Shown here piece after piece: positions 11,159 to 20,855 of a stretch of DNA of 64,000 nucleotides. The DNA is from Isochrysis galbana (lineage: Eukaryota > Haptophyta > Isochrysidales > Isochrysidaceae): contig CM030931.1 of NCBI GenBank assembly GCA_018136815.1, forward strand, positions 4,904,148-4,968,147. The letters are read 5' to 3'. A model generated the notes under the pieces. The model was not told the origin of the DNA. It saw only the letters and a program-made list of their open reading frames with translations, and did not search any database. Each line of letters begins with the position of its first letter. Positions within the stretch are counted from its first letter, which is position 1. The position numbers were made by a program, and so were the translations under genes.

Positions 11159-12787
11159 GTGTAGAATCCTTCCCGGTGCGTCCCGCGCTGGACGTCTCAA
11201 TGGGGGTCACCCCCACCTCTGCAGAGTCGGGCATCATGCCTGCCTACTCGTTATATCGTCGATTCCGCTCTCGCCGTCAACAAGACTCTCGCCGACACGG
11301 GAGCCGGCCCCTCGGTTGTGACCACCGAGTTGTTGGCTGCATTGCCCCGCGACGCTTGCGTCTTGATCGAACACGCTTCGGACCGACCTGCCGTTGTCGG
11401 ACCGGATGGTAACCCCCTCCGTACCCGCGGCTATGCCACGTTGGTCTTCTCTCTCTCCGGTGTCGAATTCCGACACCGTTTCCTCGTTGTCGAAGGCGCG
11501 CCTATGCTTCTCCTGGGAAACGATTTCCTGGAAGCATACGCCGCTTGTATCGAACTGTCGCCTGATGCGAAACGTGATGGCCGCTTGACCCTTGTGGTCA
11601 ACGATCGTCGCGTTCCATCCCTCGTATCTACTCGCCCTCGTATCTCTTCGGCACCGCTAGTCGCTATGATCTCCGCCGACTCGCCTCAGGCGGATGACTC
11701 GCCGCTCGTCCCCATCGCGGACGATCTCTCATCCTGCCAGGCTCACGGCGAGTCGCCGCCGGCGATGCCGTCTTCGATTCCATTGCCGCCCCTCGATCCC
11801 GAGCTCGAGCCGCCCCCTCGTTTCGACTTCACTCGCAGTCCTCCTTCGTCTCCTTCTCCCTCGTTCGCCGCTGTCGATGTCGAGCCGCTTTTCGCAAAGG
11901 GATCCCCGTCGTCGGCTGCCTCGTTGAAAGAGTTTGCTCTGTACACCAGGCAGCCCATCACCATCCCCGCGCGATCGAAGGGTACGTTCTCCGTTCGCCT
12001 GCCTTTGGAGGTCATCGAGAACTACCCCGACTCCGCCATTCTCGTCGACCGTCTACCGCCCCGTGACGGCCTCGATTCTCCTCCGATGGTCGCCACCAGC
12101 GTCGAAACCCCCACCCCGGAGGGGGAGGTGTTGGTCACCGTCTGGAACCTGGCGCCACGTCCGGTAACTCTTCCTGCGTACTCGCCGGTGGCGTCAGCTC
12201 ACATCGAGTACAAGTTGCACGAGGCGCGGTCGACAGCCGCCGGTGATGGAGACGACCCCGAGTCCTCGCTCACCGAGGCACAGCGCGCGCTCCTCGACGC
12301 TATCACCATTGACCCCGACAAGCAATTGTCGCCGTCCCAGAAGCAGCGCGTACGCTGCCTGCTGGCACGGCATATCGACGCGTTCGCCCTCGACCCGAAG
12401 AACCCTCGGCACACGCACGTCATGGAGGTCGAGCTGCCTCTCCTCCCCGGTGCTACAGCCCACCGACACGCTCCGTCCAAGATGGGTGACGAGGGCCGCG
12501 CCATCGTCGACAAGCACGTCGCTGAGATGGAGGCGGCGGGCATCATTCGTAAGTCCAATTCGCCATGGGCTTCGCGGGTTGTTCTCGTCGGCAAGAAAGA
12601 CGGATCCGTTCGCTTCTGCGTCGACTATCGGGACACGAACTCGAAGCTTCGCATCTCGGACAGCCCTCTACCGCTCACCGTCGAGGCTATCGACCGTCTA
12701 TCTCGAGGCCAAGGTTCTCGAGATTCTCTTTTCCTTTGTCTGCTCGATCTTGCCTCCGGCTTCTGGTGCCTGCCCATCAAGGAAGAG
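11159..12787 (+). pseudogene. Ty3/gypsy pol fragment: aspartic protease plus start of reverse transcriptase
   Basis: The open frame runs from upstream of 11249 to 12787 and on into the right repeat. The protease is clear: LADTGAGPSVVT around 11290 (catalytic Asp-Thr-Gly), and LLLGNDFLEAYAA later. A long Ser/Pro-rich linker follows, then the reverse transcriptase entry region (AAGIIRKSNSPWASRVVLVG, VRFCVDYRDTN, PLPLTVEAIDRL) up to LDLASGFWCLPI, which holds the first catalytic Asp. The sequence is cut there, before the YxDD box. Codons are intact, so the fragment is young or was copied recently. It holds just the part that the chromodomain element at 49-57 kb is missing. Confidence 0.85.
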
Positions 12788-13050
12788 AACACTCAGACCC
12801 TACAGCCTCGCCTCTCCTCGCCAGCCCCTGCCATCACAGCCCTCCTCACACTCGCCCTCGCCTCTCGCTACTCGCTCGATGTCGCTCTCGCCGCCGTCCT
12901 CGCCCTCGCTCAAGCCCGCCTGCCCGCCTTCCTCTGCTGACGGGCTTCAGCCCGTCAGCACCTCCGAAGTGGTCTCCCTCTCCGCGCCTGCCGCCGGCTT
13001 CGCCCCTTCCTCATTGCCCTCAGGCCCTATGGGCCATCACAATTCGTCAG
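12788..13050 (+). repeat. 263-bp direct repeat, right copy
   Basis: Identical to 10896-11158. It replaces the reverse transcriptase after the first catalytic Asp and brings an in-frame stop at about 12938-12940. Right after it, AAGCTCAATGTTATTATTG matches the AT-rich dispersed repeat near 10243, so the right flank is also repeat DNA. Confidence 0.85.
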
Positions 13051-13128
13051 AAGCTCAATGTTATTATTGCAAAGCTAATCACGCCCCCCCCCCACTCCCA
13101 AACACCCCCAGCTACGCGTGCTGAGTTT

Positions 13129-13232
13129 TCATCTTCTTCGTCTTTTTTTCTCACATCCCTCTTCCTCGTCGTTCTGCTGGCAGGCGACGGTGTCGCTTGG
13201 CTGATCTTGGGTGGCGAGGGGGATATGAAGGT
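13129..13232 (-). pseudogene. C-terminal scrap of the multicopy unknown gene family
   Basis: In reverse complement this codes LATQDQPSDTVACQQND and then a basic tail CEKKRRRR. The same tail occurs in the fullest copy at 42480-43020 (LATQDQPSDIVACQKND, CEKKTKRMK). It lies in frame with the LINE fragment on its right, by chance or after a fusion event. Only about 35 codons remain. Confidence 0.65.
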
Positions 13233-13510
13233 TGTGCCATATTGGTTGTGAGAGCGCTCCTTCTCGCGTAAGAAAAGAGGGTTTTATGTCGAGTTCTCTG
13301 AAGTTCGCAAGGGCCTCTTTCCAGAAGGTTGGAAGCGCCGGGTTCCCTCTGATGCTGCCCGTCAACATATTTGTAGGGACCGCTGAGAGGACAACGCCTC
13401 TTCCCAGACCGGTCCTACAGAACCATGCATCGAGGCCATGTTTCCATAATGCCTTCCTCGCATTTAGGTAGTTTAGGATCCATTTGGCTTGCAGTGCTTT
13501 CACGTGAGCC
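13233..13510 (-). pseudogene. LINE ORF2 fragment downstream of the reverse transcriptase core
   Basis: The frame reads VKALQAKWILNYLNARKALW, then WFCRTGLGRG and PTFWKEALANF. A string KALQAKWI...L followed by GRG is typical of the region after the reverse transcriptase domain in non-LTR retrotransposons. It is flanked by a gene-family scrap on one side and by the G/GA tract on the other. Confidence 0.6.
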
Positions 13511-13525
13511 GACCAGTCCAGGAGC

Positions 13526-13945
<420 letters not shown>

Positions 13946-14160
13946 GGGGTAACATATACATAACTATGGACATTTGATCGCTCAATTCGACTGATGCCCC
14001 ACAATTGACGGAACGACACCTCGATGCGGGTGGTCGTCTGGTGGTTCTCATCGCCGGTGTGCGCGATCATCTACCAGGTATGTGGCACCGAAAAAAATCC
14101 TCAAATTTCCTCAATTCTGAGATGGTCATTTTTAACCCCTAATAAAGAACACTGTTTGAC
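13946..14160. repeat. Dispersed repeat shared with 17.8 kb and other sites
   Basis: Bases 13953-14022 are the reverse complement of 17808-17890 with small changes (CTATGGACATTTGATnGCTC and TTGACGGAACGACACCT). Bases 14098-14160 (TCATTTTTAACCCCTAATAA and GTTTGACCGCCC) recur near 540-580 and 29792-29835. These are ends of dispersed elements. Confidence 0.6.
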
Positions 14161-14164
14161 CGCC

Positions 14165-14522
14165 CTAGCTGTGGGTGGTGTGGCCGGACCACGGGCCGTG
14201 TGGCGCGACCTGGGTCGCACGCACCTGCTCGGCCTCTGAGGGCGGCCGCGGCCGCTTCGCCAGGGACTGGTCCATGGGGGCAGGGGGGCCGCCCTCGGCA
14301 GGGGCCCCGGAGGAGAGGGGAGTCACGCCGGCGCGCTCCATCGCAACGAAGTATTAACTTAGTTGTTAGTTGGCCGAGCCCTTGTGTAGGTAGTATGTAG
14401 TGTACAAGGGAAGTAGCCTCAAGGCAGGTGGAGGGGGGAAAGAGTTAAGGGGGAAAGGGCTTGGTTACACGGTAGTCCCATAGCCAAGGGCGAGGCGAGA
14501 ATATTAAAAGGTGTTTTTTTAC
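14165..14522 (-). pseudogene. LINE 5-prime piece (minus) joined to a LINE end module (plus)
   Basis: In reverse complement 14340-14165 begins ATGGAGCGCGCCGGCGTG and continues as in the ORF1 start copies at 28135 (-) and 30109 (+), including the CGGCCGCG...CGAGGCCGAGCAGGTG block. Right of it, 14486-14518 reads GGCGAGGCGAGAATATTAAA then a T-run, the oligo-T end module of the family. The two parts face each other around a TAACTTAG/TTGTTAGTTGG segment, a damaged version of the family hairpin. Confidence 0.55.
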
Positions 14523-14882
14523 TCTTGCCCTAGAGTGCCACAATCACATTGAGCAACCTACAACATGTAGAATGTGAGCATACCGAGATGTGTGACGAAG
14601 GTATTTTGTGTTCGTTCAAGAGGTGCGGGCGGGCATCAACGGCCGGAGAGGCATGCACGTCCGCGTCATTCCGAGCAATCGCAACTGCAGCGCACACATC
14701 AACACGTCTTGCAGCGCAAAACGCCTAGGCCCATGCGCGCGCAGCACTGTACGCCCGCATTGCAGACGGAGTGCAACACAATGCAATGCTATTACGCATC
14801 GGCTGCAGCTGCGATTGTTGCCGCCTGACGACGAGGACCACGTCCGAATTTGAGAGCACGGGATAACAAGCAATTTCGCAGC
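14523..14882. other. Region beyond the ERV46/ERGIC3 stop codon
   Basis: Likely 3-prime UTR of the minus-strand ERGIC3-like gene, then sequence without a motif. Overlapping short frames rich in Cys and Arg occur in both directions and I do not believe them. Confidence 0.4.
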
Positions 14883-17428
14883 CTATCGCGTAAACCTATG
14901 GATGAGCGCGTCGCACATGCCGGCTACCGTAAAGACCCCACCGATAATTGCACAAAGGCCTGTTAGGAAGGACGTCAACGACCTTCGGCGCTCGCTGACC
15001 TAGCCGCACACGGTCAGGAAGGGTGGAAGTAAGCATTTAATGTGCAAAGTAAGCATTCAATGTGCAAATAGGACAAGGGCTCCTATGAACGACATAATTG
15101 CACAATGATCTACGACCGAGAAAGTTGGCCAGCGGCGTAGCGTTGCCGAACTCCCATCCCGCATCCCGGCTCACTGACAATGAATCGCATACGAGCAACG
15201 CTCGATCCACCCCACATAGCCCGTTGTCCGCCGTGCGTGAGCTCATGAACTCTCTTGGTTATCGATTGAGACAACATCAATGTAGCGCAGCCGCCGCACC
15301 TTAGCCATGATGGGTGAGATCTCATAATGGAAATAGACGGCGGGCATCTTGTCAGTCTCCCTAGTCGTACGAAAGAGCTCGTTGTACGAATACTGGTTGG
15401 TGTTGACAACTGGACCGCGAAGAGGCTCATAGATCGTCGGGACAATTTTGATATAATATTGAGAGAACCCGGAGCCGCCTTCGAGTGATTTTGATTTACC
15501 ATCGAGAGGGTTCACGATCCCCGGATACGGATCGCCTGAATGATTCGACCAAGGCGAAAAGTCATGCATCTATCCCATGGTATTCTGACATGGCCGCGGG
15601 AGAGGCTGGAGGTCGATGCGAGGCTTGGGGGACCAGCCTCACCAAATGAGACTGAGTGTATTTCGTGCGACACGTTCAGTCCATCGCGATCCTTGAAGAC
15701 GGCCATAAGCGTTGTGTGCTCCTCATGCGTCAGTGCGATGTGGAAATTCCCTGCCACCCTGTTTACAACAATATGGCCCTCTAAGTGGCAACCCTCCCCG
15801 ACGTGCCTGGAAAACGAAGGCAAGACCAATGGTTGACCACAACGAAGACATTGCCTGTCTGGTGCGTGCGCCGCCTGATTGTCATGACAGAGCATGCACA
15901 TTCGACATGGGGCCACGATAGTAGGCACAGCGCATGCTCGCAATGGCTCGAAATGAGTCAGTTGCGCTCTGAACAGTGTTCTGAGCAGTGTTTGATGGGC
16001 CACACGATATGTGCGCGAACCCCACGTACTTGCGAAGCTCTTCAATGGCGGCTTTGTCTTCCCGCAAATGAGGTGAGAGCGCTGCAAGCAACGCGGACCT
16101 ATGGGGAACGCAACGCAACGAATCAACAGTTGGAACACTCATAAAGCCCGTCGGGTGAAGCCCTGATCCGGAAAGACAAAACTCATGGGCCACATCAGAT
16201 TGCACACAGGATTACCATGCATGCTCAAGAGAGGCAGATGGCTAGGCAAACTGCGAGTAGGCAGCGTGACCAAGGCAGCACAGCAACTCACAGCATCGCA
16301 TCTTGAGAGAGCACAGCAGGTCCTAGATCACGATGTTCTCCAAAGAGCGGGCGGCGTTGTGGCACGTCCCTTGCTGGATTTCCACGGCCATCAGACTTTG
16401 CGGGTACATCGGGCAGTGCTCTCCCCATTTTATCAAGGCGCGTTTTTGTGATGTACCTCATGGTGTCCTGCGCATGATTTCCTAAGCGTTTGGAGAGAAG
16501 GCAGCAAGGCGTGAACAATTGCGCTCTCGTAGAGCCGCTGCTCCATAGTTTCTGCGCCGTATCCCCGCCTACTACACATATGACCACCTAGGGCCACCAT
16601 ACCAGAGATGTCGAGCGTATCAAGTGTTATCGTCGAGCAAGGCAGTGCGGGAAAGCTCATGTTCAAGTTGATGCGGAGGGTAGAGCCTCGTGAGGTGTCC
16701 ACCTAATCTTGCCAAGCAGCACAGTTAGCCCATTGCACTGGACCTTTGCAAAGGGAGCAGCCATCCATAGCCCAATACTTCTGTTTGAATACGTCAAGTA
16801 CACCACCAACAATCGGCTTCTCGTCACAGAACACTAGCATTGTGTACCCTCCACCAGGAAGCAAGCCGGGAGGTGCAACGTAAGTTTAGGGCGGAGATGG
16901 CTGAAACGCACATAGAGATGATCCACGGTCGAGACGGAGAAGTAGTCGGCGGTCTCGACGCAAGTGAGCAGTGCGATCAGGGCCGCGCACCTGTGAATAA
17001 TCAAGGGCAGGTGAGAGAGCAGACAAAACAAGAGGGGGAGGAACTCAATGCAGGTATGAGATGGGGAAAGAGAACAAGGTGGTACATTGAGGATGAACGA
17101 GCCAATCCAGGCCATACATAGTAGGCAAGAGCAAGAGATTGAGAGCGAACGAGCCGACGAGAGCGGACGGGGTGGGAACGAGAGAGTGATTGCGAGCAAA
17201 CGGGCCAGTGAGAGCGGGCGGGGCGGGAGAGACCGAGATATAGCGGGATGGGGGAGGAAGGGAGGGGGGGAGGGAGAGAGGGAGGGAGGGAGGGAGCGTG
17301 CGCTGAGCCGTGGGCGGCTGCGCGGGCGGGGAATAGACGCACGTGATGGAGACGATCGCGCCCGCCCTCGTCTTCTGCCGGAACTCGCGCAGAGTCTTGG
17401 GGTAGACGTCGAGCGCCGCAAACCGCAT
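14883..17428 (-). CDS. ERGIC3: ERV46/ERGIC3-type ER-Golgi cargo receptor
   Basis: Exons read in reverse: 17428-17343 (MRFAALDVYPKTLREF, the cytosolic start), 16990-16912 (first membrane helix, ALIALLTC), 16702-16598 (VDTSRGSTLRINLNMSFP), about 16467-16280 (YITKTRLDKMG onward), an exon ending at 16030 (EDKAAIEELRK), 15806-15643 (EGCHLEGHIVVNRVAGNFH, SHEIHSVSFG), 15535-15300 (DPYPGIVNPLD, YEISPIMAK) and 14999-14883 (SFLTGLCAIIGGVFTVAG, second helix, stop). Splice sites are GT-AG and phases agree for the outer exons. This order and the motifs are those of Erv46/ERGIC3, the partner of Erv41 that cycles in COPII/COPI vesicles as a retrieval receptor. Exons in the Cys-rich lumenal part (16280-16031) are not resolved: one plausible exon (PDGLYECSNC near 16160) meets a stop. 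The gene is otherwise complete. Confidence 0.85.
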
Positions 17429-17684
17429 CGCGCCGCCGCGGGCGCCGCCGCCGCCGCCCGGCGCGCTGAGCGAAGAAAGAGGAGGGAAAGGGGAAAGGAG
17501 AGGGGAAGGTGAGAAGGAAATGGCAGAAAGGGGGATAAAAAAACAAAAACAGAGAGGAGGCGAGAGAAGAGAAGGAACGAGAAACGAGGAGACGAGAGAT
17601 GTCTGAATGAGTTTTGTAGTAGAAAGAAGTTCTTAGTCCCGTGGGGAGTTGATTATGTGTTGATCCTTCGCCGTCGCTAGACTC
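17429..17684. other. Upstream region of the ERGIC3-like gene
   Basis: Purine-rich on the plus strand (GGAGAAAGGGGAAAGGAGAGG). It holds the 5-prime UTR and promoter of the minus-strand gene. No other gene is seen. Confidence 0.4.
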
Positions 17685-17900
17685 ATGTTACAGTCCATCA
17701 CGTACTCGCTACCAGCTCTGAGATCTGAGATAGCCTATGGGCATAGGTACATCCTTACCGACTTCTATAGGATACACTTCGACAAGACTCGTTTCTCCAC
17801 AGGCCACAGGTGTCGTTCCGTCAATCACAATCACAATCATGGGACATCACTCAAATGGAGCCATCAAATGTCCATAGTCATTTATACAAAAATATAAAAT
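17685..17900 (+). pseudogene. LINE ORF2 C-terminal scrap plus dispersed repeat
   Basis: The frame reads HRYILTDFYRIHFDKT (about 17740-17790), matching WRYILTDFYNVHY in the LINE at 32.7-34.2 kb and WRYIIRDFYRVEF in the LINE at 45.9-47.5 kb. Then 17808-17890 is the inverted partner of 13953-14022. Confidence 0.7.
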
Positions 17901-18029
17901 ATTCACATACACCCTATTGTCGACTTCACATCGCGCCGCGCGCTTTCAGAACGCGCCTTTCAGACCTTTCACAAAACCGGTCATGGAACACTACAGGTGG
18001 CAGGTGGCAGATAAGGCAGCCTTAAACCT

Positions 18030-18540
18030 TCACATCTTCTTGGTCTTCTTTTCCTTCTCCGCGTCCTCGATCCTGTGGATGGTGTCAATGTCGTTCTGTT
18101 GGCAGGCGATCACCCTGGCCTCATTCTGGGTGACGAGGTCCGTGATGCGTGAGAGGACGGCCAGACGGCCTTCTCGTCCTGCATCGAGACAGAGTTTGCC
18201 AGCTGCCCGGCGCACATGCACCATGGGACTCTTTTCATCGTACGCGACCGCCTTAATGTGTTCCATGCAGAGGTACGCGACGGCCGCCTCGTCTCCAATG
18301 TATTTGGTCTTTGGGATCTTGGAGTACTCGTCGGAGTAGTCGCCGACGAGCATGAGCTTGGCCTTGTACCAACGGCCCAGGTATGTATGGCTCGATGAGT
18401 GCCCACATCGACATCGACGGATAGCGTTCCTTGCCGCACGATGAAGAGGACGCTGTCCCCAGTCTCCACTTCAGCGAGCAGGGTCTTCCGCGTGAGCTGC
18501 ATGTGCCCGACGAGGTCGTGGTGACAAGCGCCGCGGCGTG
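18030..18540 (-). pseudogene. Multicopy unknown gene family, copy with frameshift
   Basis: The last 107 codons are open (MLVGDYSDEYSKIPKTKYIG, AAVAYLCMEHIKAVAYDE, DLVTQNEARVIACQQNDI) and end in a basic KKKTKKM tail. Upstream codons continue in another frame (KERYPSM and WALIEPY), so at least one frameshift has occurred near 18360-18420. Compared with the 42.5-kb copy the identity is visible throughout. No known domain is recognised. Divergently at 18538 an ORF starts with MEHLKKPADKLSLSTVG but ends in repeat; I do not assign it. Confidence 0.6.
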
Positions 18541-18834
18541 AGGTGTGCTACAAGAGTCAAGAGTGCAGAAGTCATGGAGCACTTGAAGAAGCCTGCGGAC
18601 AAATTGTCGTTGTCTACCGTAGGTTCTCGTGTAGTGGAGGCGGGTGGTGACCCTGTCACCGCGCTGAGCGAGGAGCAACGAGCTCTACTCGACTCAGCCG
18701 CCTCAAGCACGCGACAGACCATCTTTTGGAGTTGTCGTTGTTGTCGTGTGTGTCATCTCCCTCGCGCTAGAGCGAGTGGCCGCGGCGAGCCGCGGCCCTT
18801 CCCTCCTGGCTCTGGCGCCCCCGTCTTATCTTAC

Positions 18835-19850
18835 CCAAACGGGGCGAGAAGACACGTTTCTGCCGGAGGGGAGAGCTGCCGCTCCCCCCTCCCCTCCCTC
18901 TTCCCTATTCCTCCTCTCTTCCCTGCGGCGGGGGCCCATGGCGCGCGCCTGCGGCCCCTCTTCACGTCCCCAGATGGCCTGCAGGGGCCTGGGAGCACAG
19001 CTCAGGGGGCAAGTGAGGCTGGGGCATGGCCCTGGCCCCTCCTGCCTCTCCCTCGCTGGCGCTCCGAGCCCCTGCGGGTCGACTGGAGCTGGCTGGGGGC
19101 TCCTGATCAGGGGGGCCCAGGGGGAGGAGGGGCTGGTCAAAGGGATGGGTTGGCCACGACAGGCCAGGGCGGGCGATTCAGGCGTGCTTGTGGGGAGAGG
19201 GATGGGTCAGCAGGGCTGTGTGCTCCTCGCAGGCCATCAGGCGTGCCAGGAGAGTGGGTGGTTCCTCCCCCATGGCAGGGGAGGAGTGGAGAGAGAGGGG
19301 GGCTCGTGCCCCCCCAATACTTGGTTGACCCATGGGGGGGCACGAGCCCCCCCCTCTCTCCACTCCTCCCCTGCCATGGGGGAGGAACCACCCATCCTCC
19401 TGGCACGCCTGATGGCTTGCCAGGAGGCCACTGCCCTACTGACCCACCCCCTTCCCCACAGGCTCGCCCCATTCGCCCATCCTGGCCCCTCGTGACCTCG
19501 TGACCAGCCCATCGCTCCAACCCCCCCTCCCCCCCTGGTCGACAGGCAGACAGGTGCAGATTGGGGGCCCCAGAGGCTCAGGAGCGCCAGCGAGGGAGAG
19601 GCAGGGGAGGCCAGGGCCCAGCCCGAGCCTCCTCTGCCCCCTGAGCTGGCCTCCAGGAGCCTCCAGGGGTCGCCAGGGGCAGCTGCAGGCCTGCCGCGGG
19701 CGCGCCATCGCGCGTGCCTGCAGGAGACAGGAGAGGGGAGAGAGAGCGCGGAGCGCGGAGAAGGGGGTGGGCGGAGCGAGAGCTCCGCTCACCGGAAAAT
19801 AGGTAAGTCCCGCACCTGTTTACAGGATAAGTCGGGGCTGAGACCGCCGC
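18835..19850. repeat. About 1-kb imperfect palindrome (fold-back element)
   Basis: The left half (18835-19312) and right half (19330-19850) are inverted copies of each other. Inner arms are almost perfect: CACGAGCCCCCC, GGGGAGGAACCACCC and GCACGCCTGATGGC on the right are mirrored on the left around a short centre AATACTTGGTTGACCCATGG (about 19315-19334). Further out the match weakens but persists: GCTCAGGGGGCA, TGCCTCTCCCTCGCTGGCGC and GGTGAGCGGAGCTC-type blocks. Single copies of the same unit lie at 1-195 and 41520-41880. All long frames here are mirrored repeats, not genes. Confidence 0.8.
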
Positions 19851-20855
19851 CCACTCGGAGACACAGGAGGAAGGGGGGGAATGATCACCGGGGGGAGGCG
19901 CGGGCCACCGGACGCCATATCTAAGCCCTTCACCCCTATCCCTATCCCCCTAGTAGTGCACGGGGGGAGTCGCCTTATGGCGGGGGGAGAAGGGCCGGGG
20001 GAGTGGGGGTGTAGAAAGTTTTCCTACGTGAGTAGAAAGTAGAGTGTCCACGGCCGCGTGTGCGGTGAGACTATTAAAAGGTTTAATCGTGCCCCCCCAT
20101 GGGCGAACTAAGTATAAACTTAGTTGCGCAAGCAAGTGCAAGTAGCAAATACTACTATTTACTTAGTTTACGTAAGCCACTATAAATACCACCATGTTTG
20201 CTTAGCCTACAATTCGCACTCCCACTTCTATGCCCAACATGATGCACATGCCAGACTATGTCTCGTCACACACATGCATGTGCCACCAACACGCCAACAC
20301 AGATTTGTCCTGTAGGATGCCCACGAAAGGGGTCTACGCAGGAGCTGCGCAACGATGAAGGTTTACATGTGTGCGTGTGCGGCACACACGATGCGGTCAT
20401 CCCAAGAATTACCCCATGTAGGTGCAGCATTGTCTTTGTGCGGCCTATCATGGGCGTCGCCTGCCTTATGCGGAACAACGGTGGAGTATGCGCAACATCG
20501 CAATTGCCGCGTCACTGCTCGGATGTGTGCGGCTGCGGACTTAGTGATCGCCGGGAGGCTAGGTGACGTACAGTCCGTCTCATGTTCTCGCTAGACTCGT
20601 GTTGGCGCCCATCCCACAATGCCCCTTATGTAGCACGGTCAAGTGCAGGTTCACGTGGGCTCTGTCCTGGATTCCCACTGGGGCGCACGCAAACCAAATG
20701 AAATGACCTGTGTGCGGGACGGCCAAGGGTGCGAAGAAATGGGAGCTGTCTTCCCGCTCCACAGGGATGCACACGAGCCGAATGTTCTGGCAGGCATTGC
20801 GTTGTTAGTCCGAGTGAAAGTGCTATCGAGGACAACCGACGCTATCCCAATTTTT
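19851..20855. other. Intergenic with a LINE-type hairpin
   Basis: At 20106-20125 the hairpin AACTAAG / CTTAGTT recurs next to GCCCCCCCATGGGCG, as the inverted form of the 10.06-kb site, so a LINE 5-prime end was here. The rest (20150-20855) has small frames on both strands without motifs. The 20836-20855 part is the 3-prime side of the minus-strand gene. Confidence 0.5.

Noticed and set aside
10896..13050. The two 263-bp repeats as LTRs of a small element
   Set aside because: They lack TG...CA ends, primer site, polypurine tract and target duplication.
18538..19503. 321- and 249-residue frames in the 19-kb region
   Set aside because: They run through the palindrome and appear in mirror form on the other strand; GC-rich repeat, not a gene.
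20258..20835. Several frames of 60-100 residues on both strands
   Set aside because: No motif, overlapping in opposite directions, no splice logic to the neighbouring gene.
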